From JBCCCJ01 sp039029315 (GTDB lineage: Bacteria > Bacteroidota > Bacteroidia > J057), in contig JBCCGK010000118.1 of NCBI GenBank assembly GCA_039029315.1, positions 1 to 33,951 on the forward strand: a stretch of DNA of 33,951 bases, given 5' to 3'. The notes beneath the pieces are model-generated. The model made no database searches and was not told where the DNA came from. It worked only from the letters and a program-made list of their open reading frames with translations. A program made the translations under genes and the position numbers. Below are positions 15,751-25,888 of the stretch, piece after piece; position 1 is the stretch's first letter, and the number at the start of each line of letters is the position of its first letter.

Positions 15751-18114
15751 TTATTTTTTTGAGGTCGTTTTTTTCGTTGTCTTTTTGGTCGTCTTCTTCG
15801 TCTTGGCCTTCCCCTTTCCTTTTTTTGGTTTGGTTTTGGCTTCTTCGAATAAGCGGGTGCAATCCTCCAGTGTCAACTCTTTGGGCTCAGTGCCTTTGGG
15901 GATCTTGACATTGGCTTTGCCATATTTGATATAAGGTCCCCATCTTCCATTGAGGATAGCTACCTCATCATTGAAACGGTGAATCACTTTTTTTGCATCC
16001 GCTTCCCGCTTTTTCTTTATCAGTTCAATGGCTCTTGGAAGGTCAATTTCATAGGGATCATCTTCCTCCTCCAGAGAGGCAAAAAGTTTTCCGAGTTGAA
16101 CATAAGGACCGAATCTTCCTATGTTGGATTTGACGGCTTGTTCTTCAAATTCTCCCAATACTCGTGGCAGTCTAAACAATTCCAGGCCTTCTTCCAGACT
16201 GATGGTTTCGAGGCGTTGATTGGACCGAAGTTTCTTGAAGACCGGTTTTTCTTCATCATCCGTTGTGCCGATCTGAACCATAGGCCCATATCTACCCAAT
16301 CGCGCAATCACCACCCGACCAGATTTGGGATCGATTCCCAATTCTCTCTCTCCGCCTGCCCTTTCAGCAGTTTCCTGTGTACGCTTGACAAGCGGATCAA
16401 AAGCTTCATAAAACTTTGCCAGCATATCTTGCCAGACTTTCTCCCCACCAGCTATTTCGTCGAATTGTTCTTCTACTTTTGCCGTAAACTTGTAGTCGAG
16501 TACTTCAGGGAAAAACTTGACCAGAAAATCATTGACAACCATCCCAAGGTCAGAGGGAAAGAGCTTGGCTTTTTCTGCACCAGTAGTTTCCTGCCGTATG
16601 GCTTCAGAGACATGATCCTCCCGTAATGTCAACACTTCATAATCTCGTGACACACCATCGCGACTCTCTTTTACTGCATATTCCCTTCTTTGGATAGTAG
16701 AGATGGTTGGGGCATAGGTAGAAGGTCTACCAATCCCTAGTTCTTCCAGTTTCTTGACAAGACTGGCTTCGGTATATCGCGGAGCTGATCTGGTAAATCG
16801 CTGAGTTGCTGTCATTTGCTCGAGGGGAAGTACTTGTCCGACAGAGAGGGGAGGGAGTACACCTTTTGCCTCTTCATCTTCAGCATCCTCATCTCTGGAT
16901 TCGAGGTATAATTTAAGGAATCCATCGAACTTCAGAACTTCTCCCTTCGCCTTGAAGAGGGCACCATTGGTGGAGACTTCAATGTTCACAGTGGTTCGTT
17001 CCAACTGGGCATCTGCCATTTGAGAGGCGAGGGTTCGCTTCCAAATGAGTTCGTACAAGCGTTGTTCATTTCTTCCCAGTTCAGAAATTTCACTGACAGA
17101 CAAATCTGTCGGGCGAATGGCTTCGTGTGCTTCCTGGGCGTTGCTGTTTTTGTTTTTGTAAGTTCTGGTTTGGCTGTACGTTTCACCATACATATCTGTG
17201 ATGACAGATTGGGCTTGCTCCAAAGCCTGATCGGCGAGGTTGACACCATCTGTCCTCATATAGGTGATTTTTCCAGCTTCGTATAGAGACTGGGCTACCC
17301 GCATGGTTTGTGCGACAGAGAAGCTGAGTTTTCGACTGGCTTCCTGTTGGAGAGTGGAGGTGGTAAACGGGGCGGATGGTTTCTTTTTGGAAGGTTTGGT
17401 CTCCATGTTGGTGATGGAGTAGGTGGCACCTTTGCAGGCGTCTAAAAAGTCCTTCGCATCCTGGTGATTGTCTTTTCTCCCAGGCAATTCCGCCTTGAGA
17501 AACGAGTGGCTGTTCTCAGGCAAAAATTCTGCTTCTACCCGAAAAGAAGAGCTGGGCTGAAATCGCATGATTTCTCTTTCCCGTTCCACTATCAGTCTGA
17601 CAGCAACAGATTGCACCCGTCCGGCAGACAGTCCAGCACGAACCTTTTTCCACAGGATGGGAGACAGACGGAATCCTACCAGGCGGTCCAGAATTCGTCT
17701 GGCCTGTTGTGCATTGACCAGATTTTGATTAATGCTTCGAGGATTGTTGATGGCAGCAGTGATCGCTGATCGTGTGATTTCATTGAATACAATTCGGCGA
17801 GTTGTACTCAAATCCAATCCCAGAGCATGTGCCAAATGCCAGGAGATCGCTTCCCCCTCACGGTCTTCATCAGTCGCCAGCCACACCGTTTCATGCTTTT
17901 TGATGAGGCTTTTCAGCTCCTTGATGACCGTTTTTTTGTCCGGGATCACTTCGTACTTTGGGGCAAAACCATTGTCGATGTCTATGGCATCATCATCTTT
18001 GGGCAAATCTCTCACATGACCATAACTGGCCTTGACAGTGAAATCTTCACCGAGATATTTTTCAATCGTCTTTGCCTTAGCAGGGGATTCTACAATTAAT
18101 AAGTTTTTGGCCAT
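15751..18114 (-). CDS. topA: DNA topoisomerase I (type IA)
   Basis: A 787-residue enzyme that relaxes negative supercoils by passing a single strand. The N-terminal TOPRIM domain has L-L-I-V-E-S-P-A-K-A-K-T-I-E-K-Y and the acidic triad D-E-D-R-E-G-E (residues 82-88). The active-site tyrosine is Y285 in I-T-Y-M-R-T-D-G, where the common form is Y-M-R-T-D-S. The core motif G-R-P-S-T-Y-A-P is present. The C-terminal region carries several Toprim_C repeats (G-R-Y-G-P-M-V-Q, G-R-F-G-P-Y-V-Q, G-R-W-G-P-Y-I-K) in place of zinc fingers, as usual for Bacteroidota, and ends in a lysine/threonine-rich DNA-binding tail. It is divergent from the GNAT gene at 18241. Confidence 0.96.
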   Translation of the reverse strand: MAKNLLIVESPAKAKTIEKYLGEDFTVKASYGHVRDLPKDDDAIDIDNGFAPKYEVIPDKKTVIKELKSLIKKHETVWLATDEDREGEAISWHLAHALGLDLSTTRRIVFNEITRSAITAAINNPRSINQNLVNAQQARRILDRLVGFRLSPILWKKVRAGLSAGRVQSVAVRLIVEREREIMRFQPSSSFRVEAEFLPENSHSFLKAELPGRKDNHQDAKDFLDACKGATYSITNMETKPSKKKPSAPFTTSTLQQEASRKLSFSVAQTMRVAQSLYEAGKITYMRTDGVNLADQALEQAQSVITDMYGETYSQTRTYKNKNSNAQEAHEAIRPTDLSVSEISELGRNEQRLYELIWKRTLASQMADAQLERTTVNIEVSTNGALFKAKGEVLKFDGFLKLYLESRDEDAEDEEAKGVLPPLSVGQVLPLEQMTATQRFTRSAPRYTEASLVKKLEELGIGRPSTYAPTISTIQRREYAVKESRDGVSRDYEVLTLREDHVSEAIRQETTGAEKAKLFPSDLGMVVNDFLVKFFPEVLDYKFTAKVEEQFDEIAGGEKVWQDMLAKFYEAFDPLVKRTQETAERAGGERELGIDPKSGRVVIARLGRYGPMVQIGTTDDEEKPVFKKLRSNQRLETISLEEGLELFRLPRVLGEFEEQAVKSNIGRFGPYVQLGKLFASLEEEDDPYEIDLPRAIELIKKKREADAKKVIHRFNDEVAILNGRWGPYIKYGKANVKIPKGTEPKELTLEDCTRLFEEAKTKPKKGKGKAKTKKTTKKTTKKTTSKK

Positions 18115-18240
18115 ACCAAACTATTCTTCCATTTCGGGTTGCAATATTACAGAATATCTGAGAAAAGGCGTATGTTCTCTAGGAACTTTTGTGTTTTCTG
18201 GTTTGTTTTGGTTCACACGCATGTAAGTTGCCAATGAATT

Positions 18241-18693
18241 ATGTCTAATCTTGCTGAAGAGTTGATCCACGTTGAAGTTGCAGATACGGATGATCGATTC
18301 AATCATGTTTTTCTGATACGTACTCAGGTATTTGTGGACGAAGAATCCATAGATCAGGAAGATGAATATGATGGTTTTGACCATTTATCTACCCATTATT
18401 TGGCAACTTATCAGGGGACTCCGGCCGGGACAGCCCGACGAAGAAGATTGACCAATAGTGGAAAAATTCGTCTTGAAAGATTTGCTGTCCTGAAAGAATA
18501 CCGACGAAAAGGTATCGGTACTGCATTGGCAAAAGCCATGATATCTGATATCCCAACAGGGAAGTACGTATTTGTTCATGCTCAGGTTCATGCTGTTTCT
18601 TTTTTTGAATCTCTTGGGTTTGTCATTGAGGGTGAATCCTTCGAGGAGGCGGGCATTCAGCACATCGAAATGGTCTATCAAGCCTCCGTTTGA
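18241..18693 (+). CDS. GNAT-family N-acetyltransferase
   Basis: A 150-residue single-domain acetyltransferase. The N-terminal half has the R-x-x-V-F-V-D-E-E-S-I-D-Q-E-D-E-Y-D pattern and a conserved H before the central strand, typical of the YjcF/ElaA-like group. The acetyl-CoA loop is Y-R-R-K-G-I-G-T-A-L (Q/R-x-x-G-x-G/A), and the C-terminal signature H-A-V-S-F-F-E-S-L-G-F-V is intact. Acetyl acceptor unknown. It starts 126 bp from topA on the opposite strand. Confidence 0.86.
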   Translation: MSNLAEELIHVEVADTDDRFNHVFLIRTQVFVDEESIDQEDEYDGFDHLSTHYLATYQGTPAGTARRRRLTNSGKIRLERFAVLKEYRRKGIGTALAKAMISDIPTGKYVFVHAQVHAVSFFESLGFVIEGESFEEAGIQHIEMVYQASV

Positions 18694-18784
18694 TCATAAA
18701 AGCAATAGAGTAAACGATTCTTCGTTTGAAAAAGAAGTCCTTCACCCAATTTTCAGTATCCTTGTCTCCATTTATCCATCTTAT

Positions 18785-19000
18785 ATGCAGACTCAACAAT
18801 TTCTAAAATACGCAGAAGAATTACGCCAAAGTATCAGACAGGCCAGCAAAACTGCGGAAAAAATGCTTTCTGAAATGCCCGAAATTGAGGAGCCTGCCCT
18901 CAGTGCACAATGCAGTGTCATTCGCGCTTTCTTATATCAAACAGAATGCCAGGAAGTTTTGTTCAGCGATATGCTCAAAGCTAGGAAAGATCCTGTCTGA
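18785..19000 (+). CDS. Small hypothetical protein (71 residues)
   Basis: I do not recognise this protein. It begins at ATG 18785 (MQTQQFLKYAEELRQ) and is predicted to be almost all alpha-helical, acidic and soluble, with two cysteines and no signal peptide. The same frame stays open upstream to 18572, but that part overlaps the GNAT gene out of frame and does not look coding. It lies 91 bp after the GNAT gene and 231 bp before the helicase. It could be a regulatory or partner peptide, but the sequence gives no function. Confidence 0.5.
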   Translation: MQTQQFLKYAEELRQSIRQASKTAEKMLSEMPEIEEPALSAQCSVIRAFLYQTECQEVLFSDMLKARKDPV

Positions 19001-19231
19001 CCCATTGTTCCTTGTTCAGCCCGACCAATATCTGCTAGCCTGAACAAATTGGTCAAAGAAAGGATCGCACTATTTGATGTTGCCTATGCAGGGCAGACGT
19101 GCACAGGAAGGCAAGTCGGAACCAGACAAGCTGAAAAAACAAGTTCATTCTTATTTTTCTTCCAATTATCCGAGTCAGAGAACAATCTGAAACTTGTTTT
19201 CGTCCAGGAATGATTATTACCTTGCCTTGAG

Positions 19232-22200
19232 ATGCAAGGTCTCACCATATTCAAATCCTCTGCTGGCTCAGGAAAAACCTATACCCTTGTCAGAGAATAC
19301 CTCAAACTTGTCCTGAATAATCCCAGGCATTATCGGCAGGTATTGGCCGTCACCTTCACCAATAAAGCTACACGTGAGATGAAAGATCGAATTGTTCGAT
19401 CTCTGTCTCATCTTGCCTCCCTCCCTCCGGCAAACGCTCCCGCAGATAGTCTGTACGTTGAACTGGAATCCCATTTCAAACAGCGAAAACTCGAACAATT
19501 CAACATTCAGTCCCGAGCCCATGAGGTATTGAATCTGATTCTGAATGATTATTCGAATTTTTCTGTCAGTACGATTGAGAGTTTTTTTCAGCGGATCGTT
19601 CGTGCCTTTGCCAGAGAATTAGATATCCCGCTGACCTATGATATCGAACTGCAGGAAGGCTTGGTCATGGAACATCTGGTGGGAGATTTGTTACTGGAAA
19701 TGGGGGAGAATCGAATCCTGACCAAATTGTTTGAGCGATTTGTAGACAGAAATTTATTAGAGGAGAAGTCCTGGCATGTGGATTTGGAAGTCAAACAGTT
19801 GGGACGGCAAATATTTCAGGAAAAATTTCAGCGGCTTGTCAATGCCTTCCCAGAAGCAGAGAACCGAATCGAAAAGACACTCAATCTGGCCAAAGAATTG
19901 ATCCGAAAGCGCGCCAGATTTGTGGAAATGATGAACAAGCAGGCAAGATCTTCCCTGGACATCATGCAGAAATATCAGTTGAGCAGGGAAGATTTTAAAT
20001 ATGGAAAAAGCGGAGTCGGCAATTATTTTTATCGCGTTCTGGACAAAAGAGACTTTGATCCCAAAAGTCGCGTGAGAGCTGCCAGCGACGATCCTCAGAA
20101 CTGGTATAGCAAAAAAAGCGAAAGAAGAGCAGAAATAGAGGCCGCATTGGATGCCGGCTTATTTGACATTCTGGTGGATATGGTGCGAATGTATGACCGC
20201 AACATCTCCGACTATCAAACTGCTGGCGAAGTTCTTCGCTCCATTTATAGCTTTGGTGTATTGAGCGACCTGCAGGAACGATTGGCCCAATATCGACGCG
20301 AAAATGGACAAATGCTGATTTCAGATACAGGCTTTTTGTTGAATCGCGTAGTGGGAAATAGCTATGATGCGCCTTTTATTTATGAAAAAGTAGGAACGCG
20401 CTATCTCCATTATTTGCTGGACGAATTTCAGGACACCTCTGATATGCAGTGGGAAAGCTTATGGCCATTGGTAGGGGATGCCCTGGCTTCTGGGAATGGA
20501 AGCCTGATCGTAGGCGATGTCAAGCAATCGATCTACCGTTGGCGGAATGGCAATATGCAATTGCTGATGAATCAAGTAGAGGCGCAGGCCAGAATGCAAG
20601 GCCAGGTCCCTATCGTCGAGAACCTGGAACGAAACTGGCGAACAGCCAAAGTGGTCGTCGAATTCAACAATACTTTCTTCGACACTTCTCTCCAATTGCT
20701 AAAACATGGGTTCGCTACCAAGGGAGAAATCCTCGAACTCGCCTATCAAAGTCTGGCGCAACATCCACAAAAAACCGAGATTCCGGGACATGCGCGTGTC
20801 TCATTTTTTTCCGAAACGGATGACAATCCTCTCCCCTGGAAGGAGCAGGCCGAAGCGGAGTTATTGCGTCTGATCCGACACTTGACAGACAAACAAAACG
20901 GTGCGGGATATGATGGTCAGGACATCACCTTGCTGGTGAGAAAAAATAGCGAAGGAATGCGACTGGCCAATTTCTTGCAGCGACAACAGATCAAGGTAGC
21001 CTCGGCCGAATCCTTGTTGGTGGATAGTCATATGCAGGTTCGATTTCTGCATATGGTTCTTCAGCACCTCAACCATGAAGAAGACCCGATTGTCTTGGCT
21101 TCCTTGCGATTTTATTTTGCGCAAATCATGGGAAGACAAGAAGAGGAGGAACTTCATGATTTATTCAAAGGCAAAGAAATTGCAGAATTAATCCCCGACC
21201 TAGAAGCTTCCAAAGTTCGTCTCAGGCAACTGGCAGTATATGAGTGCTTGGAGCAATTGTTGCGAATGTTTCCCCCGCTCACACATCCCAATGCTTACGT
21301 TCAAGGCTTTATGGATGCTGCCCTGGAATACTCCTCAACCTATGATGCCAGCATTTCGGGCTTTCTCAGTTGGTGGGAAGACCAACGAAGAAGAAGAGCC
21401 ATTGCGGCCTCCCCAGTCAAGGAAGCGGTGCAGATTATGACTGTCCATAAGTCCAAAGGATTGGAATTCCCTGTGGTGATCTTGCCCTTTGCCAATTGGA
21501 CACTGGAACCGGAAAGACGGGATATTCTATGGATCACCACAGAGGGCATGCCTGATCCATATGACAGTTTTCCCTTTTTGCCCATTTCCCCTTCATCCTC
21601 TCTGGAGAAAACGCACTTTGCCCAAGCCTTCGAAGAGGAGCAACTGCAAAGTGCGCTCGATAACCTCAATCTGCTATATGTGGCCATGACCCGGCCTGAA
21701 CATCAATTGTATCTCTTTACAGAAGGAAGCTCGCCCCGCAGAAGAAAGGGCAGAAAAAAAATGTCGACTGTTGCTCATCTGATTCAGGAAACTGTGGCAA
21801 ATATGCAGGATGGTTTTGAACCCGAGGGAGGAGAAACTTTTATATGTGGGTCGGCAGCGGCTAAATCAGACAGGAACGTTTCAGACTCCAGCAACAGCCG
21901 GGAGTTGCGACAAAATCCCTCTCCTTTATCCAATTGGAATCAGGCCATTCGCATCAAATACAGCTCCAACCGCTATCTCAAGACAGATATCCTCACCCGA
22001 ACAGACAAAATCAGTGCAGGAAAACTGGTGCATGAAGCGCTGGCTTTTGTCTCCGTAGCCGAAGATATTCCTGACGCGGTAGCCCGAATGCGCAAATTGG
22101 GGTATCTCTCCAAATCAGAGGAGGACTTCTTGCGCAAGCAATTGGAACAAGCTGTACATCATCTGCCAGTAGTCGATTGGTTTTCTGGCAACTGGCAGGT

Positions 22201-22432
22201 GAAAAATGAAGCCGAAATCATTGGTGCTAACGGAGAAGTCCTGCGACCTGACAGAGTCATGATCCGAGGGGATCAGGCAGTAGTTGTGGATTATAAAACA
22301 GGTATGCCCAACAATTCATATCACAAGCAGATTCAGACCTATATGGAGATGCTGAGTCAATTGGGCTATGCTGCTGTGAGCGGTTATGTGTATTATCTGT
22401 CGATGGGGCAGGTGGAGGCTGTGTTGAGGTGA
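19232..22432 (+). CDS. UvrD/RecB-like (AddA-type) helicase-nuclease
   Basis: A 1066-residue superfamily 1A helicase with a C-terminal nuclease. Motifs in order: Walker A A-G-S-G-K-T (residues 11-16), motif Ia A-V-T-F-T-N-K-A-T-R-E-M-K, motif II D-E-F-Q-D-T, motif III V-G-D-V-K-Q-S-I-Y-R-W-R, motif V M-T-V-H-K-S-K-G-L-E-F-P, motif VI L-L-Y-V-A-M-T-R-P. The last 150 residues have G-K-L-V-H-E-A-L and the PD-(D/E)XK core D-R-V-M ... V-V-V-D-Y-K-T-G. This is the RecB/AddA architecture used for resecting double-strand breaks with an AddB partner. In other Bacteroidota a second nuclease subunit gene is often adjacent, but none is present here. Expected role is recombination repair. Confidence 0.9.
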   Translation: MQGLTIFKSSAGSGKTYTLVREYLKLVLNNPRHYRQVLAVTFTNKATREMKDRIVRSLSHLASLPPANAPADSLYVELESHFKQRKLEQFNIQSRAHEVLNLILNDYSNFSVSTIESFFQRIVRAFARELDIPLTYDIELQEGLVMEHLVGDLLLEMGENRILTKLFERFVDRNLLEEKSWHVDLEVKQLGRQIFQEKFQRLVNAFPEAENRIEKTLNLAKELIRKRARFVEMMNKQARSSLDIMQKYQLSREDFKYGKSGVGNYFYRVLDKRDFDPKSRVRAASDDPQNWYSKKSERRAEIEAALDAGLFDILVDMVRMYDRNISDYQTAGEVLRSIYSFGVLSDLQERLAQYRRENGQMLISDTGFLLNRVVGNSYDAPFIYEKVGTRYLHYLLDEFQDTSDMQWESLWPLVGDALASGNGSLIVGDVKQSIYRWRNGNMQLLMNQVEAQARMQGQVPIVENLERNWRTAKVVVEFNNTFFDTSLQLLKHGFATKGEILELAYQSLAQHPQKTEIPGHARVSFFSETDDNPLPWKEQAEAELLRLIRHLTDKQNGAGYDGQDITLLVRKNSEGMRLANFLQRQQIKVASAESLLVDSHMQVRFLHMVLQHLNHEEDPIVLASLRFYFAQIMGRQEEEELHDLFKGKEIAELIPDLEASKVRLRQLAVYECLEQLLRMFPPLTHPNAYVQGFMDAALEYSSTYDASISGFLSWWEDQRRRRAIAASPVKEAVQIMTVHKSKGLEFPVVILPFANWTLEPERRDILWITTEGMPDPYDSFPFLPISPSSSLEKTHFAQAFEEEQLQSALDNLNLLYVAMTRPEHQLYLFTEGSSPRRRKGRKKMSTVAHLIQETVANMQDGFEPEGGETFICGSAAAKSDRNVSDSSNSRELRQNPSPLSNWNQAIRIKYSSNRYLKTDILTRTDKISAGKLVHEALAFVSVAEDIPDAVARMRKLGYLSKSEEDFLRKQLEQAVHHLPVVDWFSGNWQVKNEAEIIGANGEVLRPDRVMIRGDQAVVVDYKTGMPNNSYHKQIQTYMEMLSQLGYAAVSGYVYYLSMGQVEAVLR

Positions 22433-22519
22433 CAATCTTTTGCAGGATGGGCTTGATCCCTTATCTTCTATCTGGATCAATCAAAAATTTATGCTGAATC
22501 ATCAATTGCTCCCACAATC

Positions 22520-23128
22520 ATGATCTATATTTTTGGAACCAAAGTCGCTCATCTCAAAAATGGTATATCAAAAGCTGAAGTCTGTCCAGCATGCAAGACA
22601 GAGGATCAAATGATCCTGGGCCTTTTTAATGATTACTTCCATATTTTTTGGATTCCAGTTTTTCCAATGGCCAAATCAGGGGTGTTGACTTGTCGACACT
22701 GCAATCATACTTCCGAGCTAAGCGAAGCTAGCCTGATGAAAAAAGATGAGTTTGGAGATTTTGGCAATAAAACAAGACCTCCCATTTGGCAATTTGCCGG
22801 ATTGATTTTGGTCGGGCTATTCATTTTTTCCCTTTGGATGAAATCTTTTCAGAATCATCAGATGGATCTGGATTATATTGCTTCTCCTCAGAAAACAGAT
22901 CGCTATAGTTACAAAACCGATGAAGGGTACTTTTCGCTTTTGACAGTGAAGCAAGTAAGTCGAGATAGTGTCTTTGTTTCTCCACACCAATATGAAACGG
23001 AAAAAAAGATCGGATTAAGGCAACTCTCGAAAAAAGGGGAGTATGTAGATTGGACCTATGGAATCTCAAGGGAAGATCTCAAAAAAATGTTTGAAGATGA
23101 CAAGATTTTTGATGTTAAACGGTGGTGA
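22520..23128 (+). CDS. Zinc-ribbon membrane protein
   Basis: A 202-residue protein. The N-terminus holds a four-cysteine zinc ribbon (C-P-A-C near residue 22 and C-R-H-C near residue 59) split by the conserved Y-F-H-I-F-W-I-P-V-F-P segment, typical of the bacterial zinc-ribbon family of unknown function. A single transmembrane helix follows (W-Q-F-A-G-L-I-L-V-G-L-F-I-F-S-L-W, about residues 92-110) and then a basic/aromatic domain of about 90 residues that would be on the opposite face of the membrane. Function unknown. It is 87 bp after the helicase and converges on the 7TMR-DISM kinase. Confidence 0.78.
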   Translation: MIYIFGTKVAHLKNGISKAEVCPACKTEDQMILGLFNDYFHIFWIPVFPMAKSGVLTCRHCNHTSELSEASLMKKDEFGDFGNKTRPPIWQFAGLILVGLFIFSLWMKSFQNHQMDLDYIASPQKTDRYSYKTDEGYFSLLTVKQVSRDSVFVSPHQYETEKKIGLRQLSKKGEYVDWTYGISREDLKKMFEDDKIFDVKRW

Positions 23129-23225
23129 AGCTTTTTTTCAGCGTGTTGATCACTTCCCCTCATCTATGCGCTGAAACAGGAGATCGTTGCATTGGAATAC
23201 GTCTGAAGACAGATTCTCCGATAGA

Positions 23226-25655
23226 TTATGTGACAGAATGCGCCGAATCAGATATCGGATGTGCTGCCTTGTTTTGCAAATCTTTGTCTATGGTTAGATA
23301 GAAGGTCGTTCCTACTCCCTCCTCTGACTCCAGCCAAATCTCTCCATGATGGATGTCAACAATCTTCTTGCAAGTGGCTAGGCCGATGCCATGTCCAGGG
23401 TATTTGTCTTTGTTATGAAGCTTTTTGAAAATCTCAAACACCTCTTCTTGTTTGTCCGCAGGGATGCCTATGCCATTGTCTTCTATGCTGATTTGCCAAT
23501 GTTGGGCCAGCTCTTTGGAGGCAATCTTTATCTGGCAAGGGATGTCAGCTCTTCGAAACTTGATGGCATTGGAGAGCAGGTTTTGGAACAACTGTAGCAT
23601 TCGATTGCGTTCTACATACAGTGGGGGAAGATCCCCCCTGATGATCTCGACCCCGGATTCCTTGATCTGTTCGTTCAGGTTGAGTTGGACCCGCTCCAGA
23701 ATATCATTGAGAGATTCAATGGCAAAGTCAAATTTGCCAATTTGATTCACCTTGGAATGCTCAAGGAGATCATGGATGAGGGATTCAAGCGTGGATGATC
23801 CTGAAATGATAAAATCGAGATACTCGTGAATATCAGGATCTGTGCTGGCGGCTTGATTGAGTTTCTTTTGGATAAGTTGAGAAAAGCCCTTGATCGTGCG
23901 AATGGGCTGCTTCATGTCATGGGAAGCCACATAGGCAAAACTTTGTAATTCAGAATTAGAAGAAATGTATTTTTTCAGCGTATTGTTTTTTTCTTCAATT
24001 TCCTTGAGCCTGTTTTCCAGATCCCTTTCAGCCTGTTTTTGTCTGGAGATGTCCTTGATCGCAATGACCACAAAGGTCTCATCGCGCTCTTGAAGAGGAG
24101 CAATGGTCATTTCGCAATCGAATATTTCCTTCCCTTTTCTCACTCCTTTGATTTCACCCAAAAAGAAAGCTTGCTTCTGTAGTTGTTGTTGATCCGGGTC
24201 CAGAACAAGAAGGTTTTTTCCGTTTTTATCCTGAAAAAGATCTGTGAGGTGAATATGCGTAAAATCCTCTCTGTTGTACTGAAACAATTCAAGGCTTCGT
24301 TCATTGATATTGACAAAGGTGCGCTCTCCAAAATCATAGACGATGATCGCATCGAAAGACGTATCGAAGATTCCACGAAAGCGTAGTTCACTGGCTGTTA
24401 GGATTTGTTGTTGCTTCTTTTGGAAATACAATAGCTTTTGTCCCTGCCCAAAGGAGAAAATCACCACTTCAAAAATCAAGGCAATGTTGAAGGCATAGAC
24501 CATCAGGACAATGTGCAGATTGTTCATTGAGATCCAGTCGAAAGCATTGATTTTGTTAAGGAACAAGAGCAGAATGCTCCCCATCACAAAGGATAGCGCG
24601 AGCACAAAGGCTCTGGCAGGAGGGTAGCCTCTCCGCAGAATCAGGAGGGCTGCTATGAAGACCAAACTTACTGGTATGGGATAGATTCCACTGACGGAGA
24701 CATGTCCGGGAAGGCTGGAACGGAACAAGATAGCAATGATGGCCAGAATCGAGGCAATCCCTATCAGTCTGGTATAGCGAGGGAGATGCTTGGCGTATTC
24801 AATGAATCTATTGGAATAAAAGAGAAAGCAGAAAAGGAACAAAATTCCAGCAATACTTTCGACATATAGGTTGAAGCCAGGAAATGCATACCAGATATAT
24901 TGGAATCCCAGACCATCCTCAGACAGACAGATCAACATACTGCTGAGAACATAGAAGACATACCACACATACAACTTCTCTTTCACAATAAAGAACAGGA
25001 GCAGGTTATATACTGCCATGATCAGCATGATTCCATAAAAGACACCCAGTAAAACATATTCATTGTGGGAATATCTGGTGAAGAAGGAGGCTGATTTGAG
25101 CCGAAAAAGAAACTGATTACGATCCGGGGACAAGACCCGAACATAGACCGTAACTGTGTCCAGATGAGTGGGAAGTTCTGTGATGAAGTTTTTATGGGGA
25201 ATCGGTCTGGCATGATGATCCCGTAACAAGCCCATGCGTAATTGTCGGAACCCTCCCTCTGCTGCGGGAAGATAAACATCCATATAGTGAGTATTGGGGT
25301 CCCGTCCTTCCAGAAACCAACTTTTTTCCTTCAATGCCTGACCGTACAGAGAAAACCTGAGCCAGTAAGCCAGAGAGGGAGATTCTGAGTGGAAAATATT
25401 GGATTGAAAACGAGTATGGTAGGCTGGGGAGATTACCTGCTCGAATGTGAGTTGCGCACTGCTGTCGACAAATACCTGAATGCTCTCAAAGGGGATTCTT
25501 CTTTCTGTATCATCCTTAAGGATATGTATCAGTTGATCTCCCATAAGAGGAAGACTGATACTTAGTAAGAGACAAGTGGAAAATACCCGGTAGAATAACA
25601 AAGAATTATGCTTGTGTTTTTTGGCTAATAATAGGCCTGAATAATGAGTCAGCAA
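23226..25655 (-). CDS. 7TMR-DISM sensor histidine kinase with PAS domain
   Basis: An 809-residue sensor kinase. The N-terminus is a signal-anchor-like helix followed by a periplasmic 7TMR-DISM extracellular domain (about 60-190, with P-S-L-A-Y-W-L-R-F-S-L), then seven transmembrane helices (about 200-400, beginning G-V-F-Y-G-I-M-L-I-M-A-V-Y-N-L-L). A PAS domain follows (F-D-T-S-F-D-A-I-I-V-Y-D), then HisKA with V-A-S-H-D-M-K-Q-P-I-R-T, and HATPase_c with L-L-S-N-A-I-K-F, D-N-G-I-G-I-P and G-H-G-I-G-L-A. Only a TTG at 25655 allows the signal region; the first in-frame ATG (about residue 38) would delete it, so a TTG start is proposed. No response regulator is adjacent. The ligand is unknown. 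Confidence 0.87.
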   Translation of the reverse strand: MLTHYSGLLLAKKHKHNSLLFYRVFSTCLLLSISLPLMGDQLIHILKDDTERRIPFESIQVFVDSSAQLTFEQVISPAYHTRFQSNIFHSESPSLAYWLRFSLYGQALKEKSWFLEGRDPNTHYMDVYLPAAEGGFRQLRMGLLRDHHARPIPHKNFITELPTHLDTVTVYVRVLSPDRNQFLFRLKSASFFTRYSHNEYVLLGVFYGIMLIMAVYNLLLFFIVKEKLYVWYVFYVLSSMLICLSEDGLGFQYIWYAFPGFNLYVESIAGILFLFCFLFYSNRFIEYAKHLPRYTRLIGIASILAIIAILFRSSLPGHVSVSGIYPIPVSLVFIAALLILRRGYPPARAFVLALSFVMGSILLLFLNKINAFDWISMNNLHIVLMVYAFNIALIFEVVIFSFGQGQKLLYFQKKQQQILTASELRFRGIFDTSFDAIIVYDFGERTFVNINERSLELFQYNREDFTHIHLTDLFQDKNGKNLLVLDPDQQQLQKQAFFLGEIKGVRKGKEIFDCEMTIAPLQERDETFVVIAIKDISRQKQAERDLENRLKEIEEKNNTLKKYISSNSELQSFAYVASHDMKQPIRTIKGFSQLIQKKLNQAASTDPDIHEYLDFIISGSSTLESLIHDLLEHSKVNQIGKFDFAIESLNDILERVQLNLNEQIKESGVEIIRGDLPPLYVERNRMLQLFQNLLSNAIKFRRADIPCQIKIASKELAQHWQISIEDNGIGIPADKQEEVFEIFKKLHNKDKYPGHGIGLATCKKIVDIHHGEIWLESEEGVGTTFYLTIDKDLQNKAAHPISDSAHSVT

Positions 25656-25888
25656 TTAGGGCATTGAATGCAAATAGGAGGGAAAGTATCAATCAAGAAT
25701 ATACCAATTCGTATTTCGCCTCAATATGAAAAAAAATTGAAAAATAAGAAGGGTGAATCTCCTATTTTCTAACTTATTGATTTTGTTTCTTCATTCATAT
25801 TGGCGAATCTTGAATGCTGGGCTCTCCTTTCATCTACTTAACTATTGAACCTTCAGAATAGTTTTACAAGCATTTGCTTCTTTGGCCT

